DNA of 46,200 nucleotides from Paracoccaceae bacterium (GTDB lineage: Bacteria; Pseudomonadota; Alphaproteobacteria; Rhodobacterales; Rhodobacteraceae). Below, in pieces: positions 16,789-24,046 of the stretch. Under the pieces are notes generated by a model. That model saw only the letters and a list, made by a program, of their open reading frames with translations, was not told where the DNA came from and made no database searches. The stretch is from NCBI GenBank assembly GCA_006844665.1, contig SPJP01000018.1:1-46200 (forward strand). The letters are read 5' to 3'. Position 1 is the stretch's first letter. Every line of letters starts with the position of its first letter. The translations under genes and the position numbers were made by a program.

Positions 16789-18492
16789 ATGCCCTTTACA
16801 TCCCCCGTCGCCGATATCCAATTCGTGCTGGAACATATGGTGGGCTTTCCCGCCGTGGCCGAGACCCCGCATTTTGCCGATGCGACCCCGGAAATGGTAG
16901 CGTCTGTTCTGGAAGGCGCGGGCAAGATCTGTGACGAGGTTTTGGCCCCTTTGAACCGGGTCGGCGATACCGAGCAGCCGCGTTTGGAAAACGGCGTTGT
17001 GGTGACCAGCCCCGGATTTGCCGAGGCCTATCACGCCCTGCGCGAGGGCGGCTGGCTGAACATTGCGGCCCCGTCTGAGCTCGGTGGGCTTGGACTACCC
17101 AATGCACTGAACACAGCTGTGAACGAGATGAGCTCTGGCGCGTGTTTGTCGTTGAACCTGTGCATTCTGCTGTCCCAGGGCCAGATCGAGGCGTTGGAAG
17201 CCTATGCCTCGGACGAGATCAAAGCGACCTATCTGCCGCCGGTAATTGCTGGGGATTGGACCGGGACGATGAACCTGACCGAGCCGCAGGCCGGAACAGA
17301 TGTGGGCGCGCTGCGGACGAAAGCCGAACCCAACGGCGACGGGTCTTATGCGCTGACGGGACAAAAGATCTATATCAGCTGGGGCGATGCGGATTTCGCC
17401 GAAAACATCGTTCATCTGGTGCTGGCGCGGTTGCCGGATGCGCCAGCAGGGACCAAAGGGGTCAGCCTGTTTCTGGTGCCGAAATACCTGCCAGATGCGG
17501 ATGGCAAACCCGGCCAGCGCAATGGTCTGGCCCCGTTGTCGCTGGAACATAAGCTAGGGCTGCACGGCTCGCCCACCTGCGTGATGAATTATGCCGGGGC
17601 CACGGGCTGGTTGATCGGCGAACCTGGCACCGGGATGCGGTCGATGTTCAAGATGATGAACAACGCGCGATTGGGCGTCGCAATGCAGGGGATCGGCGTG
17701 GCCGAAGCCGCCACCCAAGCCGCCGAAGCCTATGCCTCTGAGCGGGTGCAGGGCCGACCCATGCGCGGGACCAGCGGCGCGATTGCCGATCATGCCGATG
17801 TGCGCCGGATGCTGCGCACCATGCGCGCAGATGTGATCACCGCCCGCGCCATCGCGCTGGATTGCGCCGTGGCGGGCGACATGATGACAGCCACCGGCGA
17901 TCCGGTCTGGGCCAGCCGCGCCGCCCTGTTGACGCCCATCGCCAAAGCGTTCGGCACCGATACCGGCATTGCCTGCGCCAATGCCGCGATCCAGGTGCAT
18001 GGCGGCATGGGGTTCATCGAGGAAACCGGCGTGGCGCAGTATCTGCGCGATGTCCGGGTCACTGCGATCTACGAGGGCACCAATGGTGTGCAAGCCATGG
18101 ATCTGGTCGGGCGCAAGATGATGGACGGGGGCGAGGCGATATTCCACCTGTTGGAGGAGATCGAAGCGAATGCCGAGGCCGCCCGCGCCACCCTGCCCGA
18201 CTTGGCCGAACCTGTTTGGCAGGCCTCGGAAACCTTGCGCGAAGTGACCGAAGCTATGGTCGCCCAAACTGATATGAACGCGCGGTTCGCCGGGGCTGTG
18301 GCCTTTCTAAAGCTGTGCGCACGGGTGTTGGGCGGGCATTACCATCTGCGCGCCGCCCGGGCTGATCCCAAACGCATTGCGATGGCGACAGTCTATACCA
18401 AACATTTGCTGCCCGAGATTTTAACCCTTGCCGCCCAGGCGTTGGCGGGCGATGCGGGGCTGTATGACGAAGACTTTGACCAAACCGCGTAG
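16789..18492 (+). CDS. Acyl-CoA dehydrogenase, DmdC-like long form
   Basis: A 567-residue FAD-dependent acyl-CoA dehydrogenase with the extra C-terminal domain seen in the DmdC group (3-methylmercaptopropionyl-CoA dehydrogenase and relatives). The N-terminal helix set begins MPFTSPVADIQFVLEHMVGF. The middle shows GTMNLTEPQAGTDVGALRTK and GQKIYISWGDADFAENIVHL, and the catalytic base is likely Glu429 in AIYEGTNGVQAMDLVGRK, as in DmdC relatives. Electrons would go through ETF to the ETF-QO encoded at 345-1994. DmdC in DMSP-degrading Roseobacters is a close type, but other members of the group use ordinary acyl-CoAs, so the substrate is left open. A metallo-hydrolase gene follows after 6 bp. Confidence 0.9.
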   Translation: MPFTSPVADIQFVLEHMVGFPAVAETPHFADATPEMVASVLEGAGKICDEVLAPLNRVGDTEQPRLENGVVVTSPGFAEAYHALREGGWLNIAAPSELGGLGLPNALNTAVNEMSSGACLSLNLCILLSQGQIEALEAYASDEIKATYLPPVIAGDWTGTMNLTEPQAGTDVGALRTKAEPNGDGSYALTGQKIYISWGDADFAENIVHLVLARLPDAPAGTKGVSLFLVPKYLPDADGKPGQRNGLAPLSLEHKLGLHGSPTCVMNYAGATGWLIGEPGTGMRSMFKMMNNARLGVAMQGIGVAEAATQAAEAYASERVQGRPMRGTSGAIADHADVRRMLRTMRADVITARAIALDCAVAGDMMTATGDPVWASRAALLTPIAKAFGTDTGIACANAAIQVHGGMGFIEETGVAQYLRDVRVTAIYEGTNGVQAMDLVGRKMMDGGEAIFHLLEEIEANAEAARATLPDLAEPVWQASETLREVTEAMVAQTDMNARFAGAVAFLKLCARVLGGHYHLRAARADPKRIAMATVYTKHLLPEILTLAAQALAGDAGLYDEDFDQTA

Positions 18493-18498
18493 GCCCCA

Positions 18499-19554
18499 AT
18501 GACTGCCAGCTTGAAGACCAAACCAACTGGCGTCATTTCGACTCCATTTGAAACTCCGCCTACCGTGAACGAGGTGACCGAGGTTGCCGAGGGCGTGTTT
18601 TGGGCCCGGATGCCTTTGCCCATGGCACTGGATCACGTGAACGTCTTTATTCTGGACGAAGGCGACAGCTGGGCGGTGGTGGATACCGGGTTCGACACCG
18701 CCAAGACGCGGCGCTTGTGGCAGGACCTGCTTGATGGCCCCTTGGCGGGTAAACCCGTGGGCCGCGTGATCGTTACCCATCACCATCCCGACCATATCGG
18801 CCTTGCGGGGTGGTTTCAGACTGAACACGGCGCGCAGCTGCTGACCACGCGGACCGCTTGGCTGATGGCGCGGATGCTTGTGCTGGACGAACAAGAGCGT
18901 CCCAACGCGGAAACCCTGGCCTTTTGGAAAAGCGCCGGGATGGATCCCGACGTCTATACCCAGCGGGAAAGCGAACGGCCTTTCAATTTTAAAGACGTCG
19001 TGTCCCCCCTGCCCTTGGGGTTCAAACGCTTGGTCCAGGGCCAGCGGATCGAAATTGGCGGGCGCTTGTGGGACGTGCATATGGGCAATGGCCATGCGCC
19101 CGAACACGCGACCTTGTGGGATGTATCGGGCGAGCTGGTGATCGGCGGCGACCAGTTGCTGTCGACTATATCGCCCAATCTAGGGGTCTACGCGACCGAA
19201 CCAGAAGCCGACCCCGTGGCCGATTGGTTAGAAGCCTGCGAACGGTTGCAAAGCTTGGCCACACCGACACAGTTGATCCTGCCCGGGCATAAACTGCCCT
19301 TTACCGGCATTCCAACGCGCCTGCGGCAGATGATCAGCAACCACCACAACGCCCTGACAAGGCTAGAGGCGTTCTTGGCGACCCCGCGCACGGCCGCCGA
19401 ATGCTTTCAGCCTCTGTTCAAACGGGACATCAAAGGCGGGGAATATGGGTTGGCTTTGGTCGAGGCCGTGGCCCATGTGAACCACCTATTCTTGCTGGGC
19501 AAGGTCACCCGCACCCGCCGCGAAGACGGGGCTTGGGTGTACCAAATGCGCTAG
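18499..19554 (+). CDS. Metallo-beta-lactamase-fold hydrolase
   Basis: A 351-residue MBL-fold protein. The metal motif HxHxDH is complete (THHHPDHIGLAG, His94, His96, Asp98, His99), with further candidate ligands in GHAPEHATLW and the late GHKLPF. The first part reads LPMALDHVNVFILDEGDSWA and VVDTGFDTAKTR, typical of the beta-lactamase-2 group. A C-terminal helical segment of about 90 residues (SNHHNALTRLEAFLATPRTA) matches members that act on thioesters or lactones. It starts 6 bp after the acyl-CoA dehydrogenase stop, so a thioesterase-like role on a CoA ester is a reasonable guess but not proved. The stop lies in CTAG shared with the convergent gene. Confidence 0.88.
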   Translation: MTASLKTKPTGVISTPFETPPTVNEVTEVAEGVFWARMPLPMALDHVNVFILDEGDSWAVVDTGFDTAKTRRLWQDLLDGPLAGKPVGRVIVTHHHPDHIGLAGWFQTEHGAQLLTTRTAWLMARMLVLDEQERPNAETLAFWKSAGMDPDVYTQRESERPFNFKDVVSPLPLGFKRLVQGQRIEIGGRLWDVHMGNGHAPEHATLWDVSGELVIGGDQLLSTISPNLGVYATEPEADPVADWLEACERLQSLATPTQLILPGHKLPFTGIPTRLRQMISNHHNALTRLEAFLATPRTAAECFQPLFKRDIKGGEYGLALVEAVAHVNHLFLLGKVTRTRREDGAWVYQMR

Positions 19555-20327
19555 GCCGTAAGGCACTGCGTTTGCAATGAATGCTCGGAATTGTCGGTCG
19601 TGTTGATGCGCACGAGGACATCGGGGGGCAAGGGCCGCCAGTTGCGCACACCACCGCATAGAGGCTCGGACGCGAGGGCTTGGCCGCCATGTTCGGTCTT
19701 TTCGGTCAGGTACAAAGTTGGGCATCTTCCGTCCGAGGCGTAGCGGAACGCATAAAGCGAGTGTCCGTCCGAAAACACGCATGTCAGGCGCACCGGGCCG
19801 TCGCTGGCATCTGCTGACAGCGTCTCAATCGTGCGGGAAACCGCACCTGCAGGATCCACATCCAACCCGTTGCAGAGCAAGGTTAGAAACACCATTTCGC
19901 TGTCCGTCGTGCCCCGGCGATGGGCGTACAGCACGTCTGGCAGTGCCGCTTCCAGCCTGCGCCGGATGCGGGGGAAATGGGGCACCTGGCCGTTGTGGCA
20001 AAAGCTCCACCTGCCATAGCTGAACGGATGACAATTCGCCCGGCTGGTTTCGCCCATGGTCGACGCGCGAATATGGGCGATGAACAGACCCGAATGGACC
20101 ATTCGGCACAGGCTGGTAAGATTTCCGTCGCTCCACGCTGGCAGCACATCGCGGTAGACGCCCGGCTTTTCGCCGCGCCCGTACCACGCAAAGCCAAACC
20201 CATCGCCATTGACGGCCAGCTTCGCCTCGGCCGCGTGCTGGGACTGTTCCAGCAACGAATGCACCGGTTTGCTGATGATGTCTTCCAGCGGGATCTCTGG
20301 GCCCAGATAGGCCGCAATTCGGCACAT
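19551..20327 (-). CDS. Class II glutamine amidotransferase (YafJ/EgtC-like)
   Basis: A 258-residue Ntn-hydrolase-fold amidotransferase. The catalytic nucleophile is Cys2 (MCRIAAYLGPEIPLEDIIS). The glutaminase landmarks are present: NGDGFGFAWYG, IAHIRASTMGETSRANCHPF (His and Arg for glutamine binding) and WSFCHNGQV. It lacks a synthase domain, so it supplies ammonia or cleaves a gamma-glutamyl bond on an unknown substrate. EgtC removes glutamate in ergothioneine synthesis, but no egt genes are nearby, so that name is not given. The gene begins directly after the TAA of the upstream 83-residue protein (TAAATG), suggesting coupled translation. Confidence 0.9.
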   Translation of the reverse strand: MCRIAAYLGPEIPLEDIISKPVHSLLEQSQHAAEAKLAVNGDGFGFAWYGRGEKPGVYRDVLPAWSDGNLTSLCRMVHSGLFIAHIRASTMGETSRANCHPFSYGRWSFCHNGQVPHFPRIRRRLEAALPDVLYAHRRGTTDSEMVFLTLLCNGLDVDPAGAVSRTIETLSADASDGPVRLTCVFSDGHSLYAFRYASDGRCPTLYLTEKTEHGGQALASEPLCGGVRNWRPLPPDVLVRINTTDNSEHSLQTQCLTA

Positions 20328-20579
20328 TTAGTCGGTCACGCCGCGATGCTCGATCCGGGCATAGAGTTTGCGAATGATATTGCTGCCGGTTTTTTCGAAC
20401 AGGCAAGGGATCAGGGCGTGGACCAGTGCCGCGAAGGCTGCACAGAACAGCCAGAAGGAAAAGGTCAGCGCAAAGCCGAAATGCTGCCAGAACGTCTCAT
20501 CAACCGAGGCCGGGTGATCCAGAAATACGGACCGAAACGGGTTAGAAGTGCTTGCGGATGGATTCGGTGTGTCGGTCAT
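20328..20579 (-). CDS. Small membrane protein, DUF6356-like
   Basis: An 83-residue protein with one clear hydrophobic segment (FGFALTFSFWLFCAAFAALV, about residues 34-53) preceded by FLDHPASVDETFWQH. The HPxxVxET(F/Y)xxH pattern recalls a small family annotated DUF6356; I give that name with moderate confidence. Function is unknown. It directly precedes the amidotransferase gene and is divergent from the Lrp-type regulator, which may control it. Confidence 0.7.
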   Translation of the reverse strand: MTDTPNPSASTSNPFRSVFLDHPASVDETFWQHFGFALTFSFWLFCAAFAALVHALIPCLFEKTGSNIIRKLYARIEHRGVTD

Positions 20580-20649
20580 GATTGCGCCTATTGTTTGAGT
20601 GTTAGGATAAGCTTACCCAAAGACGCCGCAGGATTTGTCCCAAATTACA

Positions 20650-20700
20650 TTGTCATAATGGGAAAAATTGGGATATCCTCCACATTATGGATCATAATGT
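20650..20700 (+). promoter_or_regulatory. Promoter and start-spanning palindrome of the Lrp-type gene
   Basis: TTGTCA (20650-20655) and TATCCT (20674-20679) form a plausible -35/-10 pair with an 18-bp spacer, placing the transcription start at about 20686-20687, the A of the start codon. A dyad ACATTATGGATCATAATGT (20682-20700, 7-bp core arms CATTATG/CATAATG plus flanking A/T) covers the start codon, and another CATAATG half-site lies at 20654-20660 over the -35. No ribosome site precedes the ATG. I infer a leaderless, autoregulated gene. Confidence 0.5.
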
Positions 20701-21148
20701 AGACGAAACAGACCGTCGAATTCTGCATCAACTGCAAAAAGATGCCAGCCTGTCGGTAGATGCCCTGGCCGAATTGGCGGGCCTGTCGCGCAATGCCTGC
20801 TGGCGCCGGGTGAAGATGTTGGAGCAAAGCGGCGTGATCACAGGGCGGGTGGCGTTGTTGGACGCCGATAAGCTGGGCTGCGGGTTGTCCGCGCTGGTCC
20901 TGATCCGGACCGACCGGCACAATGCGGACGCAATGACAGCGCTGCAGAATGCGGTCAGCGTAATGCCGGAAATTACCGGGGCCTACCGGATGACCGGCGA
21001 TCTGGATTACGTGCTAAGGGTGCGGGTCGCCGATGTGGCCGCCTACGATACTTTCTATAAACGGTTGATTTCTAAGGTTGCACTCTCGGATATTTCCGCC
21101 AGTTTCGTGATGGAGAATCTGAAAGACACCACCGCATTGCCACTATGA
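20687..21148 (+). CDS. Lrp/AsnC-family transcriptional regulator
   Basis: A 153-residue regulator of the feast/famine type. The N-terminal helix-turn-helix starts DETDRRILHQLQKDASLSVD and includes LAELAGLSRNACWRRVKMLE; the C-terminal RAM domain, which binds amino acids and forms octamers, begins near residue 65 with LSALVLIRTDRHN and includes ITGAYRMTGDLDYVLRVRVA. The specific effector is not visible. The start codon lies inside a palindrome that is probably its own operator. Divergent from the DUF6356-like and amidotransferase pair. A DUF6173-like gene follows after 13 bp. Confidence 0.94.
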   Translation: MDHNVDETDRRILHQLQKDASLSVDALAELAGLSRNACWRRVKMLEQSGVITGRVALLDADKLGCGLSALVLIRTDRHNADAMTALQNAVSVMPEITGAYRMTGDLDYVLRVRVADVAAYDTFYKRLISKVALSDISASFVMENLKDTTALPL

Positions 21149-21161
21149 CAAGGACGCTGCC

Positions 21162-21650
21162 ATGACTGAAATTGCGACAACCGCCGACGCGCTAGAGGCC
21201 GACGCTTTGATGCGGGCCCAAGTTGTGCATAGCGATCCTAATACCCAAAGCCCTGAAACAGCGCCCTTGCCCAAAGCGATGACGAAAACGCCGGTTTCGC
21301 AGAAATCACCAGCGGAATGGGCCTATCAGCGCCTGATTCTGCATATTCAGAACTTTGAAAAGCAGTTGGACGGCGATCACGAAGTGGCCATGGGGTTCAC
21401 TGGTGGCGATGCAGGGGTGCTGCGAATCGAAGGTATGGGGTTTCACGCGCCGGACCTGCTGACGTTCTACGGCACGGACCAAAGCGGCGCACGGACACAG
21501 ATGATCCAACATGTCAGCCAATTGACGGTGATGTTGCGGGCATTGCCCAAACCAGCGGCCCAGGCAGAGCCCAATCGCATAGGGTTTCGCATGGCCGCCG
21601 CCCTAGACGCGGAAGCACCCGAAAACGACATTCCTTCGGCTGTGACATGA
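21162..21650 (+). CDS. Hypothetical soluble protein, DUF6173-like
   Basis: A 162-residue protein with a disordered N-terminal third (many Ala, Pro, Thr) and a compact core from about residue 48 (SPAEWAYQRLILHIQNFEKQ, DHEVAMGFTGGDAGVLRIEG, LLTFYGTDQSGARTQMIQHV). The core resembles proteins labelled DUF6173, whose function is unknown. No signal peptide or membrane helix is seen. AAGGACGCTGCC before the ATG offers a weak ribosome site. It may be cotranscribed with the Lrp-type gene. Confidence 0.72.
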   Translation: MTEIATTADALEADALMRAQVVHSDPNTQSPETAPLPKAMTKTPVSQKSPAEWAYQRLILHIQNFEKQLDGDHEVAMGFTGGDAGVLRIEGMGFHAPDLLTFYGTDQSGARTQMIQHVSQLTVMLRALPKPAAQAEPNRIGFRMAAALDAEAPENDIPSAVT

Positions 21651-21774
21651 GCGCGCTTGACGCAGCGCTGCCACACCCTCACAAACACGCCGATCTATTC
21701 CGGTTTCGAACGGTGACTCTAGGTTCGAATCGCGCTAACTCTTTGACCAACTACTATATGTAGGAGAATGTAAC

Positions 21775-21909
21775 ATGGCTGAACACAAACACGGGTCTAT
21801 GGACACGACAACCCAAGAGAAGACATTCGATGGTTTCATCAAATTCGCCACAAATACGGCGATTGTAATCATTGTCACTCTTATTCTTCTGGCGATTGTG
21901 AACGGCTAA
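21775..21909 (+). CDS. aa3-type cytochrome c oxidase subunit IV (44 residues)
   Basis: A very short gene encoding MAEHKHGSMDTTTQEKTFDG followed by a single membrane helix (FATNTAIVIIVTLILLAIVN) and ending at G44. This is the size and layout of the small bacterial aa3 oxidase subunit IV seen in crystal structures of Rhodobacter and Paracoccus oxidases: a short polar N-terminus facing the cytoplasm, the sequence T-F-x-G-F-I-K-F, and one helix. TAGGAGAA at 21761-21768 is a good ribosome site 7 bp from the ATG. The other oxidase subunits are not in this window. A lipoprotein gene follows after 25 bp. Confidence 0.85.
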   Translation: MAEHKHGSMDTTTQEKTFDGFIKFATNTAIVIIVTLILLAIVNG

Positions 21910-21934
21910 ACGCAACTGAAGAGGCTGCCACTCC

Positions 21935-22564
21935 ATGCGTTTTTTGTCTATCGCGCTTGTCGCGCTTTTGGCCCTGTCGGGCTGTGGTCCAGAACCCAAA
22001 TGGGCCTCTGACGAAGCTGTGTCTCGGGCCAGCTACCGGGCGCCGGGGAATGCGTCGATCACGCTTTATACGATGGTCAGCAATTCGTCAGGTGCGGGCG
22101 GCCATACAAGCCTGATGGTCAATGGGTCCGAGCGGGTGTTGTATGACCCTGCAGGATCGTGGCTTCACCCCCTGGCGCCAGAGCGGAACGACCTGCATTA
22201 CGGCTTTACGGAGTGGATGCAGAGCTTTTACATCGATTACCATGCGCGCACGACATATCACGTGGTCGAGCAGACAATTGACGTACCCTTAGAGGTCGCG
22301 AATGCAGCGATTGCGTCACTTCGCCAGCAAGGACCTGCCCCAAAGGCCCATTGTTCGCGCTTCACCTCTACGGCCCTATCGCGGGTTCCTGGTTTTGGCA
22401 GCATCGGCCCCACCTGGTATCCGGTAAAGCTGATGGAGAAATTCGCAAAGCTGCCCGGTGTACAAACGCGCAAGATCTTTGACGATGATCCGGATTATAA
22501 CCGGGTGATGCTGGAAGCCGGGATCGTGCCCGTGCCTGCTACACCGTTTACAGCAGCCAACTAA
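21935..22564 (+). CDS. Lipoprotein with probable permuted papain-like (YiiX/NlpC clan) domain
   Basis: A 209-residue lipoprotein: the signal MRFLSIALVALLALSGC has the lipobox LSGC with Cys17 as the lipidated residue. The mature part contains GGHTSLMVNGSERVLYDPAG (His57) and later KAHCSRFTSTALSRVPGFGS (Cys140). A histidine in an early strand and a cysteine at the start of a later helix is the order found in circularly permuted papain-like enzymes such as the YiiX/YaeF group, so a peptidase, amidase or acyltransferase role at the envelope is possible. I have no closer match and rate this as inference. A strong bidirectional terminator follows. Confidence 0.7.
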   Translation: MRFLSIALVALLALSGCGPEPKWASDEAVSRASYRAPGNASITLYTMVSNSSGAGGHTSLMVNGSERVLYDPAGSWLHPLAPERNDLHYGFTEWMQSFYIDYHARTTYHVVEQTIDVPLEVANAAIASLRQQGPAPKAHCSRFTSTALSRVPGFGSIGPTWYPVKLMEKFAKLPGVQTRKIFDDDPDYNRVMLEAGIVPVPATPFTAAN

Positions 22565-22581
22565 AAGCGCTGAAGAATTGG

Positions 22582-22611
22582 AAAAGCCCCGGTCACAGTG
22601 CCGGGGCTTTT
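22582..22611. terminator. Bidirectional intrinsic terminator
   Basis: AAAAGCCCCGG (22582-22592) and CCGGGGCTTTT (22601-22611) form a perfect 11-bp stem with an 8-nt loop. T runs occur on both strands, so it can end the lipoprotein message from the left and the yghU-moaB message from the right. The hairpin abuts the moaB stop at 22612. Confidence 0.92.
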
Positions 22612-23154
22612 CTATTTGCGCCGCAGATGTTCATCCAAGCGGGGCAGGATTTCGACAAAATTGCAGGGCCGGTGGCGATAATCCAGCTGCCACTTCAAAA
22701 TCTCGTCCCACGCATCCTTGCAGGCCCCGGAGCTACCGGGCAACGCGAACAGGTAGGTTCCGCCCGCGACACCGCCCGTGGCACGCGACTGCACGGCAGA
22801 GGTTCCGATTTTTTGGAACGACACCATGGTGAAAACGGTGCCGAACGCATCGATTTCTTTTTCGTAAACATCGCGGTGAGCTTCGACGGTGACGTCCCGG
22901 CCTGTCAGCCCGGTGCCCCCGGTGCTGATCACGACGTCCACGTCCTTGTCGGCGATCCATGCCCTTAGCTGGTCCGCAATCAGATCCCGATCATCGGTCA
23001 GAATAGTGCGGGCGGCCAGTTCGTGGCCTGCCGCGGTCAGTCGAGCGACCAGAAGATCGCCCGATTTGTCTTCGGCCAGCGAGCGGGTGTCGCTGACCGC
23101 CAGAACAGCAATCCGCAACGGAATAAACGCTTTGGTTTCGTCCAGTCGGCTCAT
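22612..23154 (-). CDS. moaB: Molybdenum cofactor biosynthesis protein MoaB
   Basis: A 180-residue MoaB/MogA-like protein of the pathway that adenylylates molybdopterin before metal insertion. The core shows LRIAVLAVSDTRSLAEDKSG, ELAARTILTDDRDLIADQLR, VVISTGGTGLTGRDVTVEAH and TYLFALPGSSGACKDAWDEI, all in family order. It functions with the moeA-mobB-mobA genes at 4607-6923 although it is 16 kb away. It overlaps yghU by 4 bp and ends at a terminator hairpin. Confidence 0.94.
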   Translation of the reverse strand: MSRLDETKAFIPLRIAVLAVSDTRSLAEDKSGDLLVARLTAAGHELAARTILTDDRDLIADQLRAWIADKDVDVVISTGGTGLTGRDVTVEAHRDVYEKEIDAFGTVFTMVSFQKIGTSAVQSRATGGVAGGTYLFALPGSSGACKDAWDEILKWQLDYRHRPCNFVEILPRLDEHLRRK

Positions 23155-24023
23155 GTATCCTGGGTGCCGATTTTGTCTTGGGTCTGGGTATCGAAATCAC
23201 TGGCGTCGTGACGTTCATGCAATTGGGTTTCAGGCTCGCCAAAGGCACGGTTGACCATACGGCCCCGTTGCACGGCAGGGCGCGTATCTATCTGTTCGGC
23301 CCAGCGCATGACGTTTTTATAGCTGGCGACATCCAGGAACTTGGCCGCCCCGTATTGGCGGCCCAGAACCAACTGGCCGTACCAGGACCAGATCGCCATA
23401 TCCGCGATTGTGTATTCAGCGCCCGAGATAAATTCGTGTTCCGCCAGCTGACGGTCCAACACATCCAACTGACGCTTGGTTTCCATGGCAAAGCGGTTGA
23501 TCGGGTATTCGAATTTTTCTGGTGCATAGGCGTAGAAATGGCCAAAGCCGCCGCCCAGATAAGGTGCGCTGCCCATCTGCCAGAACAACCAAGACAACAT
23601 CTCGGCCCGGTTTTCTTTAGGGCCCAGGAAAGCGTCGAATTTTTCGGCAAGATGCAGCAGGATAGATCCGGATTCGAACACGCGCACAGGTTTGTCGCCA
23701 GACAGATCCATCAGCGCCGGGATTTTAGAGTTCGGGTTGACCGCTACGAACCCGCTGGAGAACTGATCGCCATTGCCGATATTGATCAGATACGCGTCAT
23801 ATTCCGCGCCGGTGTGGCCAGCGGCCAGCAGCTCTTCGAACATGACGGTGACCTTGACGCCGTTTGGCGTGGCCAGCGAATACAGTTGGAACGGGTGCTT
23901 GCCGACTTGCAGGTCTTTGTCATGGGTCGACCCAGCGATTGGCCGGTTGATGCTGGCGAATGTGCCGCCGCTTTCAGTTTCCCAGGTCCAAACTTCGGGC
24001 GGGGTATAAGTTGCGTCAGACAT
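23151..24023 (-). CDS. yghU: YghU-type glutathione S-transferase (disulfide-bond oxidoreductase)
   Basis: A 290-residue GST-fold protein of the Nu class. The N-terminal extension (TYTPPEVWTWETESGGTFAS, INRPIAGSTHDKDLQVGKHP) and the thioredoxin-like domain (FQLYSLATPNGVKVTVMFEE, VNPNSKIPALMD) match YghU, which binds two glutathiones and reduces disulfides or organic peroxides. The C-terminal helical domain shows FAMETKRQLDVLDRQLAEHE and YTIADMAIWSWYG. It precedes moaB in an operon with a 4-bp overlap; the two functions are not obviously linked. Confidence 0.93.
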   Translation of the reverse strand: MSDATYTPPEVWTWETESGGTFASINRPIAGSTHDKDLQVGKHPFQLYSLATPNGVKVTVMFEELLAAGHTGAEYDAYLINIGNGDQFSSGFVAVNPNSKIPALMDLSGDKPVRVFESGSILLHLAEKFDAFLGPKENRAEMLSWLFWQMGSAPYLGGGFGHFYAYAPEKFEYPINRFAMETKRQLDVLDRQLAEHEFISGAEYTIADMAIWSWYGQLVLGRQYGAAKFLDVASYKNVMRWAEQIDTRPAVQRGRMVNRAFGEPETQLHERHDASDFDTQTQDKIGTQDT

Positions 24024-24046
24024 GAGAGATCCTTCGAAGTGTAATG

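Noticed and set aside
21690-21735. TAGGTTCGAATCGCG resembles a tRNA T-loop
   Set aside because: The flanking bases cannot form the five-pair T stem, and no anticodon arm or acceptor stem can be found upstream.
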